A stretch of 58,904 nt of DNA from Pseudomonadota bacterium (GCA_005792545.1 SXRM01000417.1:1-58904), one strand, 5' to 3'; positions 46,205 through 56,502 are shown, numbered from the stretch's first letter. Notes: generated by a model not told the origin, from the sequence alone. A program made the numbers and translations.

Positions 46205-46572
46205 CGGACTCCGCAAGGACCGGCCGCGCGGCGCGTGGCGGCGGCCCGGATTGCGCATCTTAGTGGTGTGCCCAAACGCGCACAAGATTTCGTTCGCCGC
46301 CAGGCATTCGGGCAAACTCGCTGCACGGCGCGCACATACCCGTGACGGTTTTGCGCCAGCGACGGGTTTGGTGGCACCCTGCATCCTGGGCGTGCCCGCG
46401 CCACTTTCCCCGTGGCGTTTGGCTGGGTAGCGCTCAGATGCAGGTTCGGGTGGGCGCACCCGTGCAGCGCTGCGCTGATGCGGCGATCGATGACGCAAGG
46501 GCCCGGACCCGGGACCAAAACTGCCGCACGCGACGCCAACTTTTCAATTTGCTTAGAAACACGGAGGACACC
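46205..46572. other. Divergent intergenic region between two giant-gene loci
   Basis: No supported gene or RNA is seen. A weak sigma-54-like match (TGGGCGCACCCGTGCA, about 46449-46464) departs from the consensus in the -24 region, so I did not call it. Confidence 0.35.
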
Positions 46573-48102
46573 ATGGCCAGCGACAAGGACGACCACAAGC
46601 CGCTCGATGGCGTGCGACAGTGGCTGGCCAAAGAGGCACCGAGCGCTACCGAACGCGCCGAAGCCATAGACAAGCTGGACCTGCAGCTGGATGAGGTGCT
46701 CGACGTATCGCGTCGCCTGGCCCACAACCTGGCCGGTCGGCCCGACGCGTGGGGCGATCCGCAGGTACAGGCCTTGCAAGCCGAGCTCGCAGGTCTGCGC
46801 GGCGAATTGTTGCAGCGCTGGATCGACCTGGTGGTCGCTGTGCGCCTGAGCGGCACGCGGCTGCGCCCGGAGGTCCGACCGACCTTTCGGCGCATTGAGT
46901 CGCGCGGCCCCAACTGGGACGACATCCGCGACCGCCCGACCAACGAATACCCGGCGGCCCGCGCCTCGTCGGGATCGTATGTCCAGCTCGACGACGGCCA
47001 ACGGCAGCGCCTGCAGGCGGCGCTGAGCGGCCAGCACGCGGCGCTGAGCGGCCAGCACGCGGCGGCGGTCGCACCCTCGGTGTTTCCGCTGCAGCTGGCG
47101 CAGGCGGTGCGGGCGGAGCTCGGCGACATGCCAACCACGATCGACAGCGAGGAAGCCTTGCGTGCCGAACTCAAAGTGCTGGTGCGCTGCACAAGGCCGG
47201 AGCGGCAGGAGGGCTGGCGGTCGCTGCCCCCGGACGTGCAAGTACCGATCATCGCCCACATCGCCGCGCGCGCCCGCCGCCTGCAAGAGCCGATGATTGC
47301 CCCGCTGCTGGCGCAGCTCGACGTCGATCGGCAGATCGAGACGCTGTTCAACGCGCTGTCGCGGTACACCAAGGAAGAAGCGCCGGGGTTCGTCTACGGC
47401 CTCGCGCGATCCCACGGCGCCCGCGGCGAGAGCTGGACCAGGGACGCCCAGGATCACCTTGCAATGCTCAACGAGCTCATCGCCGTGCGCGCCGAGCCCA
47501 CCAAGGCCAACCCGGAGCGCGAAATCGCCAAGCTGGAAGGCATGCTCCAAGACGAGGCCGAAGACGACGCCATTGTCGAGCAATTGGATGCCGTCTTGGC
47601 TGCTGGCGCCGGCAAGACCGACCTACGCCTGGTGCGCATGTGCCGCAAAAAGCTGGATTTACTCGGCAAGCACGCGCGCTTCAAGCCGCTTCGCAAGGCC
47701 ATCAAAGAAGCCGACGAAGTGGACGAGGCGCCCGAGCGCCAGGCTGGTCCGCCGCCCGAGTGGCCGCTGTGGGCGCAGGTACGCGGCAAGCGCGCGGCGA
47801 TTATCGGCGGCGATCCGCGTGAAGAGCCGCGGGCGCGCATCGAGGCGGCGTTTGAGTTCGCGTCGCTGACTTGGGAGGGCATCGACCAGGTGCGCCAGGT
47901 CGAGACGCTGTGCACGCAGGTACGGTCGGGCGGGGTTGATCTGGTCATCTTGCTGCAGAGCCTCATCAATCACAGTGTTTGCGGCAAGATCGTAGACGCG
48001 TGCCGCAGCGCCAAAGTGCCGTTTGCCGCGGTCGAGCGCGGGTACGGCGTCGAGCGGATCCGGCTGGCGATCGAGCAGGACTTGGGCAAGCGGGAAGGGT
48101 AG
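46573..48102 (+). CDS. Large DUF2325-domain protein
   Basis: ATG 46573 has GGAGGAC upstream. The 509-residue product has no signal peptide. Residues 1-400 are mainly helical and unrecognised. The last 100 residues (KRAAIIGGDPREEPRARIEA, then VDLVILLQSLINHSVCGKIV and KVPFAAVERGYGVERI) match the DUF2325 fold, a Rossmann-like domain of unknown function often found fused to large helical regions. A 21-base unit, GCGGCGCTGAGCGGCCAGCA (+C), is tandemly duplicated in frame at 47017-47058 (ALSGQHA twice). It sits upstream of the FHA-type EBP; the 194-base gap contains that gene's own promoter, so separate transcription is likely. Confidence 0.7.
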   Translation: MASDKDDHKPLDGVRQWLAKEAPSATERAEAIDKLDLQLDEVLDVSRRLAHNLAGRPDAWGDPQVQALQAELAGLRGELLQRWIDLVVAVRLSGTRLRPEVRPTFRRIESRGPNWDDIRDRPTNEYPAARASSGSYVQLDDGQRQRLQAALSGQHAALSGQHAAAVAPSVFPLQLAQAVRAELGDMPTTIDSEEALRAELKVLVRCTRPERQEGWRSLPPDVQVPIIAHIAARARRLQEPMIAPLLAQLDVDRQIETLFNALSRYTKEEAPGFVYGLARSHGARGESWTRDAQDHLAMLNELIAVRAEPTKANPEREIAKLEGMLQDEAEDDAIVEQLDAVLAAGAGKTDLRLVRMCRKKLDLLGKHARFKPLRKAIKEADEVDEAPERQAGPPPEWPLWAQVRGKRAAIIGGDPREEPRARIEAAFEFASLTWEGIDQVRQVETLCTQVRSGGVDLVILLQSLINHSVCGKIVDACRSAKVPFAAVERGYGVERIRLAIEQDLGKREG

Positions 48103-48217
48103 CAAGCGGCTCAATGGCAGAATCGATGTCGGGCGCAGAACGCTGATCACGGTGGGTGCCCTGGTCTGGGTTGGCAACCATCCAACTCGTTCCGAATTCA
48201 TCGCCCAGCGGTTGCCT

Positions 48218-48233
48218 TGGCACGCACTTTGCA
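48218..48233 (+). promoter_or_regulatory. Sigma-54 promoter of the FHA-EBP gene
   Basis: TGGCACGCACTTTGCA is an exact TGGCACG-N4-TTGCA match, about 60-80 bases upstream of the EBP start. An EBP gene with its own sigma-54 promoter suggests autoregulation. Confidence 0.85.
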
Positions 48234-48296
48234 GGACAGTGCCCGCACCCGGTCCCTGCCGGCCGGCGGCGCGCGCCGATGTGCGCTGGCGACGCG

Positions 48297-49745
48297 ATGA
48301 CTGCCCAGGACGACCCCTCTACCGACTCGGCGCCGCGCTTGCGCATCAGCAATCGCAGTGTGGCAACCGGCCACTGGCGGCTGCACTTTCTGGTCGCGCC
48401 CGATGGCTCAGTGAGCGCAGCCGCGCACCGCCTGGCGGTCGGCGCCACCGTGATTGGCCGGCAGCCGACGGGCGAACACACGCTGCCCGTCGAGGACGCG
48501 TCGTTGTCGCGGTCGCATCTGCAGGTGGAGTGCAAGGCAGGGCCCGACGCGGTGCTGGTGCGCGACCTGCAGAGCAAAAACGGCGTATACCACTCCGGTC
48601 TGGCGACGATGGACGCGCGCGCTGGCCAGGGCGCGGTCTTACGATTTGGTCGTTGTGTGGCGGTGCTGGAGTACGTGCGGGGCGAACTGCGGCCGAGCAA
48701 CGACGGGCTGCACCGCGAAGTGCCGGGCGAGTCGGCTGCGGCGCATGCGCTACGCGCCGACCTGCGCTATGCCGCGACAACCGGACATCCTGTGCTCATC
48801 GAGGGCCCAACGGGGTCGGGCAAGGAGTTCGCGGCCGGCGCCATCCACCGGCTGAGCGGGCGCAAAGGGGCGCTGGTTCGGTTCAACACGTCAGCGATCC
48901 CCGATACTCTTTTGGAATCGACACTTTTCGGCCACGAGCGCGGAGCCTTCACCGGCGCCCGCGACGCCGCCCGCGGCCTGATTCGCGAGGCGGACGGCGG
49001 TACGCTGGTGTTTGACGAGGTGGGTGAACTGCCGCTGGCGCTCCAGCCCAAGCTGCTGCGCGCGGTCGAAGAAGGCTGCGTGCGGCCAATCGGCGGGTCG
49101 CGCGACGTGCCGGTGCAGATCCGGGTCGTGGCCTGCACCAACGCCAACCTGGAGCTGCTGGTCGAATTGGGACGCTTTCGCCGCGATCTGGCGGCGCGGC
49201 TGCGGGGTCACCACATCCGTGTGCCGGGCCTGGCCGAGCGCCGGCCGGATCTTCTGGCGCTGGCCGACGCGGTGCTGCCTCTGCCGGCCAACCTGCCAAT
49301 TGGCGGCGTGCGGCACTGGCGGCAGGTTTTGGAGCCCGAGGTGGCTGAAGCGCTGCTGGTACACCCGTGGACCGATGGCATGCGCGAATTGCGCAGCGTG
49401 CTGGTGCACCTTTTGCGCGACGCGCCGCTGTTGTCGCAAGAGGAGCCCACGTTCACACTGGCGTCGCTGCCGCCGGCGATGGAGGCTTGGGCGTTGCAGC
49501 TGTTTGGCGACGCCGATGGCAAGAGCCGGGCCAAGCCGGAGCCGGGGGCCGATGCGGGCGATCGGCTGCGGCCGGGCCGGGCGGCGCTGATCGGGCTCGT
49601 GCAGGCCAATGAGGGCAACATCGAGGCGGTGGCGCGGGCGCTGGGGGTGCACCGGCGGCAGGTCTACCGGTGGTTGGCGATGGCGGGGATTGATCGGGTG
49701 GTGCTGAGGGAACTGCGCGCGGCAACGGAGCCTTCTGACCGCTGA
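48297..49745 (+). CDS. FHA-domain sigma-54 enhancer-binding protein
   Basis: The 482-residue activator has an N-terminal FHA domain: GR at 54-55, SRSH at 71-74 and SKNG at 93-96, the phosphothreonine-binding residues. The AAA+ module has Walker A EGPTGSGKE at 169-177, intact GAFTGA at 216-221 and Walker B TLVFDEVGE at 236-244. A Fis-type helix-turn-helix (EGNIEAVARALGVHRRQVYR) lies at the C-terminus. FHA-EBPs read Ser/Thr kinase signals and are a hallmark of myxobacteria. ATG 48297 is chosen; ATG 48279 is possible. Its own promoter is at 48218 and the next gene has the same promoter type, making the giant lipoprotein a likely target. Confidence 0.92.
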   Translation: MTAQDDPSTDSAPRLRISNRSVATGHWRLHFLVAPDGSVSAAAHRLAVGATVIGRQPTGEHTLPVEDASLSRSHLQVECKAGPDAVLVRDLQSKNGVYHSGLATMDARAGQGAVLRFGRCVAVLEYVRGELRPSNDGLHREVPGESAAAHALRADLRYAATTGHPVLIEGPTGSGKEFAAGAIHRLSGRKGALVRFNTSAIPDTLLESTLFGHERGAFTGARDAARGLIREADGGTLVFDEVGELPLALQPKLLRAVEEGCVRPIGGSRDVPVQIRVVACTNANLELLVELGRFRRDLAARLRGHHIRVPGLAERRPDLLALADAVLPLPANLPIGGVRHWRQVLEPEVAEALLVHPWTDGMRELRSVLVHLLRDAPLLSQEEPTFTLASLPPAMEAWALQLFGDADGKSRAKPEPGADAGDRLRPGRAALIGLVQANEGNIEAVARALGVHRRQVYRWLAMAGIDRVVLRELRAATEPSDR

Positions 49746-50109
49746 CCTGCTGGGCGTGTGACCCGCGGATCCACAAGACGGCCGCCCACCGGCCGCAATC
49801 GGCGATTTTGAGCGACGGATCCGAGGCGGCGCCGTGTGGCGTTGCCCCTCTCTGCCAGCCTGAGCGTTTGGGCTACTGAGACACCGCGCCCTGTCGCAGC
49901 TGGAACCGGACGCGATGTCCCAAGCGCGTAGCGCGGCCCGCGTCGGCCGCGTTCTTGCACGTCCAGTTGTCGCGTACACGCATCGTCGCTGCGGGTTGCT
50001 CGGCTTGGCACGACCCTTGCATGGCGTGGCCGCGACTGTCCCGCGCATCCAGCGCGCGCCCCCGCTACCGGTAGGCTGGAGCAGATTCAGTTGTCAGACG
50101 GAGGTTGCC
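49746..50109. other. Intergenic region upstream of the giant LamG/Kelch lipoprotein
   Basis: The 364 bases hold the sigma-54 promoter at 50006 and no supported gene. Inverted GC-rich words occur (for example GCGTCGGCCGCG near 49940), but I cannot assign an activator site with confidence. Confidence 0.4.
50006..50021 (+). promoter_or_regulatory. Sigma-54 promoter of the giant LamG/Kelch lipoprotein gene
   Basis: TGGCACGACCCTTGCA matches the consensus exactly, with GG at 50007-50008 and GC at 50019-50020. It lies 89 bases upstream of the start codon at 50110. Confidence 0.85.
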
Positions 50110-53100
50110 ATGGCGGTGCTTGGTTTCGGGCGAGGTTTCGGGTGGTTCGCGGTATTGGCGGTGGCCACGGTTGCATGCACCGACTTCGAAAAAGAGGCCA
50201 AGGCGACTGCGGCGGCCAAGGCTGCAGCGGCTGATGGCGGGGGCAGCCTTGGTGAAGGCGTGGGCGCGGCCGATACCGACACTGTGGTGGCTGACCTCCA
50301 GCCGGATGTGCCGCCTGACGTGCCACCCGATGTTGCGCCGGATGTGGGGCCAGAAACGGTCGACGCCGCGGACACGCCCGACGCGCCAGCGGAATTGCCG
50401 TGTCCGGCGACCTGCGACGACAACAAGACTTGCACCGACGACGCATGCACGGACGGAAAGTGTGTCAGCACCCCAAAATCGGGTAACTGTGACGACGGCA
50501 ACGCTTGCACCGAGGGCGACAAGTGCGCGGCCGGCAGTTGTGTGGCGGGCGCGGCCAAGGCGTGCGACGACAAGAATGCCTGCACCAAGGACAGCTGCGA
50601 CCCCAAGCAGGACTGCCAGTTTGCCAACACCACGGATGCCTGCGACGACGGCAGCAAGTGCACCGACAAAGATGCGTGCAAGGACGGCAATTGCACGGGC
50701 GCGGGGGTCGTGTGCGACGACAACAACCCCTGTACCGATGACAGTTGCGACAAGGTCGCAGGTTGCAAGCTCGCCAACAACGCCACGCCGTGCGACGACG
50801 GCAGCGCATGTACCACGGCCGACGCCTGCAAGGACGGCAAGTGCATAGCGGGCGCGCCCAAGGACTGTGACGACAAGGAAAAATGCACTGACGACAGCTG
50901 CGACGCGGCCAAGGGTTGTGTCAACGCGCCCAACAGCGCGACCTGCACGGACGGCAACGCATGCGCCTACGCGGGCCAGTGCCAGGCCGGCAAGTGCCAG
51001 CCCGAGCAGAAGAAGTCCTGCGACGACGGCAGCCCGTGCACCAAGGACGACACGTGCGACATCAAGCTGGGCTGCCAGCCCGCGCCAGTGGACAACGTCG
51101 ATTGCAACGACGGCAACCAGTGCACCGTCGGCGACAAGTGCGCCGCGGGCAAGTGCGCGGCTGGCAAGGCTGTGCCGCCCATTGATGACAAGAACCCGTG
51201 CACCGACGACGTCTGCGACTCCAAGCTCGGCTTCGTCAATGAGCCCAACACGGCGGCCTGCAGCGACGGCGACGCGTGCACGACGGGCGAGAAGTGCTTC
51301 AAGGGCGTGTGCGGCAGCGGAACGCCAGTCGTGTGCGACGACAAGAACGCCTGCACGCTCGACACCTGCGACCCCAAAGCCGGCTGCGCCAACAAGCCCA
51401 ACCTGGGCGATCTGTGTGATGACGGAGACAAGTGCACGGCTGGCGACAAATGCGACGGCGCCGGCAAGTGCGGCGGCGGTCCCGCCATGTGCGATGACGG
51501 CAATCCCTGCACCAACGACGGCTGCGACAAGGCCAAGGGCTGCACGGTCACCGACAACAAGGCCGCCTGCGACGATGCCAACAAGTGCACGGAGGCGGAC
51601 CAGTGCGCGGCCGGGGCGTGTAAGGGCGGCGCGCAAAAGAACTGCGACGACAACGAGGTCTGCACCAAGGACGCGTGCTTGCCGACGACCGGTTGCGACT
51701 ACACCAACGTCGTGGGCAGTTGCAGCGACAGCAACAAGTGCACGGAGCCCGACGCCTGTGCAAACGGCAAGTGCAAGGCCGGTTCGGCTGTCGTCTGCGA
51801 CGACGGCAGTCCCTGCACGACCGACAGCTGCGACCCGGCCAAGGGCTGCGCAAAGAGCGACAACACAGCTGCCTGCGACGACGGCAATGCTTGCACCCAC
51901 AACGACACTTGCTCAGTCGGCGCATGCAAGGGCGCAGCGGTGAACTGCGATGACAAGACCCCCTGCACGACCGACAGCTGCGACAAGCTCAAGGGCTGCG
52001 TCAACGCCGCCGTCAGCGACGGCGCGGTCTGTGACGACAACAACGACTGCACGGCTGGCGATGGCTGCAAGGCCGGCAAGTGCACGGGCACCGGCAAGAG
52101 CTGCGACGACGGAAAGCCGTGCACCAAGGACGGTTGCAGCAACAACGTGTGCAGCAACGTCATCGACACAAGCCTACCCTGCACCGACAGCAACGAATGC
52201 ACGACCGGGGACACCTGCAGTGCCAACGGCACATGCACCTCGGCAGGCAAGAAGACCTGTGTCGATGGCAACGTCTGCACCACCAACGACGTCTGCCTGC
52301 CGGCCACTGGCTGCGACTACCCGTTCAACACCGCGGCCTGCAACGACAACGACGCCTGCACGACCATCGACCTGTGCACCCAGGGCGCGTGCAAAGGTGG
52401 CGCGCAACTGGTCTGCGACGACAACAACCCCTGCACCACCGACACCTGCGACAAAGCGTCCGGCTGCAAATTCGCCAACGCGAGCGACGGTGCAGTGTGC
52501 GACGACGGATCTAAGTGCACGGATCCAGACAAGTGCACGGCCGGAAAATGCGGCGGTGCGGTGGTGGTGTGCGACGACAAGAATGGGTGCACCAAAGACA
52601 GCTGCGACCCGGCTGCCGGCTGCAAGTTCAGCAACGAGGATGGGCCATGCGACGACATGGACAAGTGCACCAGCGCAGACAAGTGCAAGGGCGGCATCTG
52701 CGCGGGGCCCGTCCTGGTCAACTGCGATGATGGCAATTCGTGCACCAAGGATGCTTGCGCGCCGCTGACTGGTTGCGCGAGCACTGCCAACGACGCAGCG
52801 CTGTGCGAGGACGGCGACCAGTGCACGACCGGCGACAAGTGCGCCAACAAGGCCTGCGTGGCCGGCGCGCAGACGCCGTGCGACGACAAGAACCCATGCA
52901 CGGCCGATAACTGCGATAGCCTGACCGGCAAATGCGTCTTTGCCGACCTGCCGCAATCGGGATCCGAGGGCAAGGACCCGGACGGCGCCGACAACGATTG
53001 CGACAAGCTGGTGGACGAAGAATTCGACCTCGATCATGACAGCGTGTACTGCAAGGGCGCAGTCTGCCAGACGAACGAGGCCGATGCGTGCCCGACGGTC

Positions 53101-56100
53101 TGGACGCCGGACAACGCCAAGGAGCCGTGCGCAGGGCTGGGCGCCGGGTGGACCGCGAGCAAGGATGTGGTGTTGACCGAGCCCGGCGAGCAGGATGGGC
53201 TGTCGAAGGCCCGGCGCACGCATGAGGTGGTGGAGGTGGCGGTGGGGAATGGCGCGCTGGATGGCTCGCTGCTGGCACTGTGGCGAATGGACGGTGGCGT
53301 AGGCACGGACGCAGGACCATTCAAGAACGACGCGACCATGGGGGGCGTGGCCAAGGTCGCCGGTGCCTGGGGCGACGCCGACGGCGCGGTAACGGCAACG
53401 CCAGGCCCTTTTGCGCACAAGAACTTTGGCGCTTTGGCGCCGGTCGGGGCTGGGGCCGTCACGCTCATGGCGTGGGTCAAGCCGGCGGCATATTCCGGCA
53501 GCTACCATGTTGTGGCCGGGTTCGGGCCTGCCAAGATTTTCATGCTGTATGTCTCTGGCGACAACGCTGGCGTGTGGACTTACACGGCCTCGGGTGTTTT
53601 CAAGGTCGGGACGGGCGGTGCGGTGCCGCTCAATGCGTGGTCGCATATGGCGGCAACGTACCAGGCCGGCCAGCTCAGTTTCTATCTCAACGGCAAGCTG
53701 GCCGGATCGGCTGCGGGGAGTGTCGTAGCGGCCGACACGACGCTGGCGGTGGGTTCCTGGCCGAGCGGCGGTGACAAGCTTGATGGTGCGGTCGACGAGG
53801 TCGCCGTATTCAACCGGGCGTTGTCGGCCACCGAGGTTGCGGCAAACGTCCAATCGGGCAAGCCGTACGGAACGGCATTTATCACGGGCGCGCAGGCTGA
53901 CCTCGATGACTTGCGGGTCACCGAGGCCACGCCGTACCAGGGTGAGCACCTGGTGCCGCATGAGGTGATAGGCGTGCGGCCGTTCAGCGACACCGATGCG
54001 TCAAAGGTATTTGGCTGGTGGGCCGTCAACGGCAAGCCGGACGACGCCGGCCCGAAGAAACTTGCCTCCAAGTTCATCGGCACGACGGGGGCGGCACCGA
54101 ACCGTTACGGCTCGACCGGCACGGAGTTCAAGAAGGGCGCGATCGAGGTGGACGCGGCCCTCTCACTAGCTGCCGGCAAGCCATTTGCGATCGAAGCCTG
54201 GGTCAACTGCATGTCATCGGCCACAGACTGCTGGGTCGCCAGCCAAGAGCAATCAAATGCCCTGCGATTCTCGATAGCGGGCACCGGGAAAATCTTCTTT
54301 GAGGCCGCCGGAATTACCAGCAGTTTCGAGTCGCCCTTGCTGGGCCTCAAGTTCAGTGGATGGCACCACGTTGGCCTCAACTACACCGGCAGCAAGCTTG
54401 AAGCGTATGTCGATGGTGTCCAAGTGGCATCTCAAGTCGGCTCTGGCGGCCCCTTCAACCCGCAGGGGTACAAGCTGGCCATCGGCGGCCGGCGGCCGGC
54501 CGAGACGACCATCGACCAGCACATGGAAGGGCAATTGTCTGACGTCGTGATCCATTTGGAATCCAAACCCGCCGACTACTTCTACAAACGCGCCAACCCC
54601 GGCATTCCGACCGTGCGCTTCCTCGCCAGCACCAAGCCGTTGGCCGAATCGGGCAAGTACCCGTTCTACAAATACGCCATCAAGTCGGGCAATGCCGCGG
54701 CCGGCGCGCTCCTGCCCGTGGTCAAGGCACTCGACAAGACCACGACTTGCAATGCGTTGTTGTCGCCGTGTTTTGGCTACGTTGGGTGGTGGCCTTTTGA
54801 CGGTGGCGTCGGCGACGCTTCGTCGAATGCACACAAGACGACCGGTACCGCGACCAAGTTCGCAGCCGGCGCCCCAGGCGTGGCATTGCTCGCACCGCCG
54901 CAACTCCAGGTCGTTGGCGTCGCACCGCTATCCGCTTTCACCGTCGAAGCCCTGGTCATGCCGACCGCCGTAGTATCGACGCAGAACAACTGGGCAGTGG
55001 TTCAGCCTCATCCGGCCGATGGCGACGACTGGGGCCTCGGCGCGCGGCTGGGAAAAGTCGGGCTCTACTACACCAACGGTGCCAGCAAGGTAGACCTGCT
55101 GGGCACAACCGATGTTCTCACGGGCAAGTGGCAAGCGCTGGCCGCGAGTTACGACCTGAGTACGGCTCGGGTGTTCGCCGATGCCAAGGAAGTCGGTAGC
55201 CTCAAAACTGCGGTCGTGCCGGGACCCAAGATCGGGTCGACCCTGCTGGGGGCGGACTCCGACGGCCTACAGGGCTCGCTCGACAACATCCGCATCATGA
55301 ACCGCGCCCTCACCCCCGACGAACTCCTGCACCACCCGTTGGCCACTTGGAAAATCACCACCAGCGCCGCCGACCCGTGCGCCGGCAAGTCCTGCGACGA
55401 CACCAACCCGTGCACCACGGACACCTGCTCGGCCGGCACATGCAGCAACACCGCGGTCGCCGACGGCACCCCCTGCGGCACGGGACTCTCCTGTACCACC
55501 GGCACCTGCAAGGCCCCTTCCGGCATCATCGGCCCCTGGGCCACCACCACGGCGCTACCTGAAAAGACCACTGGCCTGTGGGCTGCGGCATCGAAGGGCT
55601 ACCTGTATGCCATCGGCGGTCAGACTGACACCGCCGCCCAATCCGGCAAGGTGTGGTTCGCGCCCATCGCCAGCGATGGCAAGGTCGGCGCCTGGCAGTC
55701 GACCGCAGCGTTCTCGCCCGCGCGCGACGGCTTCTCGATCGCCCAGGACGGTGAGACCCTGTACGTACTGCCCGGCAGCCTCGGCAACAACAACTCGACC
55801 ACCAACGTCTCGCTGACAACGTTGCAGGCGGCTGGCGGCGCGGCGCCGTTTGCCGCCACCAAGGACCTGCCGGCATTCGCGGACCTCGCGGGATCGGTCG
55901 CGACCGGCGGCTACGTCTACATCACGGGTGGCGCGTTCGCCAGCTACTACTCCACGGTCTGGGTCGGCACCCAGGCCACCAACAAGACCGTCACAGCGTG
56001 GACCCAGTCCACGGCGCTGCCGTCTGCCCGCGGCCAGCACCGTGCGTTCGCGCACGGCGGCTACGTGTTCGTGGCGGGCGGGTACGCGAGCGGGACGACC

Positions 56101-56442
56101 TACCAGGACGTCTACGCTGCTCAAGTGCAGTCAGGCGGCGGCCTGGGCGCTTGGTCAGCGACCCAACCCCTGCCGGCCAAGCGCTACAACTTTGGGCTCG
56201 CCAGCCAGGGCGCGGTGCAGTATGCGATCGGTGGCGCGGATGCCTCCGGCAGTGCGGTCGCAGATACGGCGTCAACCGCGGCGCTGGCCGGCGGCAAGAC
56301 CGACCCTTGGAAAGCACAGACGGCGCTGCCGCAACCCTTGGCAGGCTGTGGCGTTGCCTGGCATGGTGCGCGCCTCTACGTGATTGGCGGCTCCAACGCA
56401 GGGGGCAAGCAAAGCTCGGTCTACTTCGCAACGGCGCAGTAG
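50110..56442 (+). CDS. Giant Cys-rich, LamG-like and Kelch lipoprotein
   Basis: ATG 50110 has GGAGG 6 bases upstream and follows a sigma-54 promoter. The 2,110-residue product begins MAVLGFGRGFGWFAVLAVAT with an atypical lipobox (TVAC). Residues of about 80-960 carry cysteine units (CDDGNPCTxDxC type). A MopE-like acidic metal site (DPDGADNDCDKLVDEEFDL) follows, then three LamG/concanavalin-like modules of about 1000-1780 (LALWRMDGGVG, VGWWPFDGGVG, LDGAVDEVAVFNRAL), one more Cys unit, and a Kelch-like region (GYLYAIGGQTDTAAQ) to the end. It is probably exposed on the surface for binding glycans or proteins of prey or substrate, expressed only under the FHA-EBP signal. Its 5' part is repetitive at DNA level. 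Confidence 0.88.
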   Translation: MAVLGFGRGFGWFAVLAVATVACTDFEKEAKATAAAKAAAADGGGSLGEGVGAADTDTVVADLQPDVPPDVPPDVAPDVGPETVDAADTPDAPAELPCPATCDDNKTCTDDACTDGKCVSTPKSGNCDDGNACTEGDKCAAGSCVAGAAKACDDKNACTKDSCDPKQDCQFANTTDACDDGSKCTDKDACKDGNCTGAGVVCDDNNPCTDDSCDKVAGCKLANNATPCDDGSACTTADACKDGKCIAGAPKDCDDKEKCTDDSCDAAKGCVNAPNSATCTDGNACAYAGQCQAGKCQPEQKKSCDDGSPCTKDDTCDIKLGCQPAPVDNVDCNDGNQCTVGDKCAAGKCAAGKAVPPIDDKNPCTDDVCDSKLGFVNEPNTAACSDGDACTTGEKCFKGVCGSGTPVVCDDKNACTLDTCDPKAGCANKPNLGDLCDDGDKCTAGDKCDGAGKCGGGPAMCDDGNPCTNDGCDKAKGCTVTDNKAACDDANKCTEADQCAAGACKGGAQKNCDDNEVCTKDACLPTTGCDYTNVVGSCSDSNKCTEPDACANGKCKAGSAVVCDDGSPCTTDSCDPAKGCAKSDNTAACDDGNACTHNDTCSVGACKGAAVNCDDKTPCTTDSCDKLKGCVNAAVSDGAVCDDNNDCTAGDGCKAGKCTGTGKSCDDGKPCTKDGCSNNVCSNVIDTSLPCTDSNECTTGDTCSANGTCTSAGKKTCVDGNVCTTNDVCLPATGCDYPFNTAACNDNDACTTIDLCTQGACKGGAQLVCDDNNPCTTDTCDKASGCKFANASDGAVCDDGSKCTDPDKCTAGKCGGAVVVCDDKNGCTKDSCDPAAGCKFSNEDGPCDDMDKCTSADKCKGGICAGPVLVNCDDGNSCTKDACAPLTGCASTANDAALCEDGDQCTTGDKCANKACVAGAQTPCDDKNPCTADNCDSLTGKCVFADLPQSGSEGKDPDGADNDCDKLVDEEFDLDHDSVYCKGAVCQTNEADACPTVWTPDNAKEPCAGLGAGWTASKDVVLTEPGEQDGLSKARRTHEVVEVAVGNGALDGSLLALWRMDGGVGTDAGPFKNDATMGGVAKVAGAWGDADGAVTATPGPFAHKNFGALAPVGAGAVTLMAWVKPAAYSGSYHVVAGFGPAKIFMLYVSGDNAGVWTYTASGVFKVGTGGAVPLNAWSHMAATYQAGQLSFYLNGKLAGSAAGSVVAADTTLAVGSWPSGGDKLDGAVDEVAVFNRALSATEVAANVQSGKPYGTAFITGAQADLDDLRVTEATPYQGEHLVPHEVIGVRPFSDTDASKVFGWWAVNGKPDDAGPKKLASKFIGTTGAAPNRYGSTGTEFKKGAIEVDAALSLAAGKPFAIEAWVNCMSSATDCWVASQEQSNALRFSIAGTGKIFFEAAGITSSFESPLLGLKFSGWHHVGLNYTGSKLEAYVDGVQVASQVGSGGPFNPQGYKLAIGGRRPAETTIDQHMEGQLSDVVIHLESKPADYFYKRANPGIPTVRFLASTKPLAESGKYPFYKYAIKSGNAAAGALLPVVKALDKTTTCNALLSPCFGYVGWWPFDGGVGDASSNAHKTTGTATKFAAGAPGVALLAPPQLQVVGVAPLSAFTVEALVMPTAVVSTQNNWAVVQPHPADGDDWGLGARLGKVGLYYTNGASKVDLLGTTDVLTGKWQALAASYDLSTARVFADAKEVGSLKTAVVPGPKIGSTLLGADSDGLQGSLDNIRIMNRALTPDELLHHPLATWKITTSAADPCAGKSCDDTNPCTTDTCSAGTCSNTAVADGTPCGTGLSCTTGTCKAPSGIIGPWATTTALPEKTTGLWAAASKGYLYAIGGQTDTAAQSGKVWFAPIASDGKVGAWQSTAAFSPARDGFSIAQDGETLYVLPGSLGNNNSTTNVSLTTLQAAGGAAPFAATKDLPAFADLAGSVATGGYVYITGGAFASYYSTVWVGTQATNKTVTAWTQSTALPSARGQHRAFAHGGYVFVAGGYASGTTYQDVYAAQVQSGGGLGAWSATQPLPAKRYNFGLASQGAVQYAIGGADASGSAVADTASTAALAGGKTDPWKAQTALPQPLAGCGVAWHGARLYVIGGSNAGGKQSSVYFATAQ

Positions 56443-56502
56443 GCGGACGTTGCGGCAGGGCCGACCAGATGCGCAGCACCGAAACTGCGCCCCGCGCCTC
56501 GC

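Noticed and set aside
46449..46464. Sigma-54-like sequence TGGGCGCACCCGTGCA before the DUF2325 gene
   Set aside because: The spacing is right but only the GG and GC pairs match; the other four promoters in the window are exact, so this is not comparable.
42053..56442. CRISPR-like or satellite-like DNA repetition
   Set aside because: The repetition follows codons of cysteine-rich protein units, varies in sequence and length, and has no constant repeat/spacer structure.
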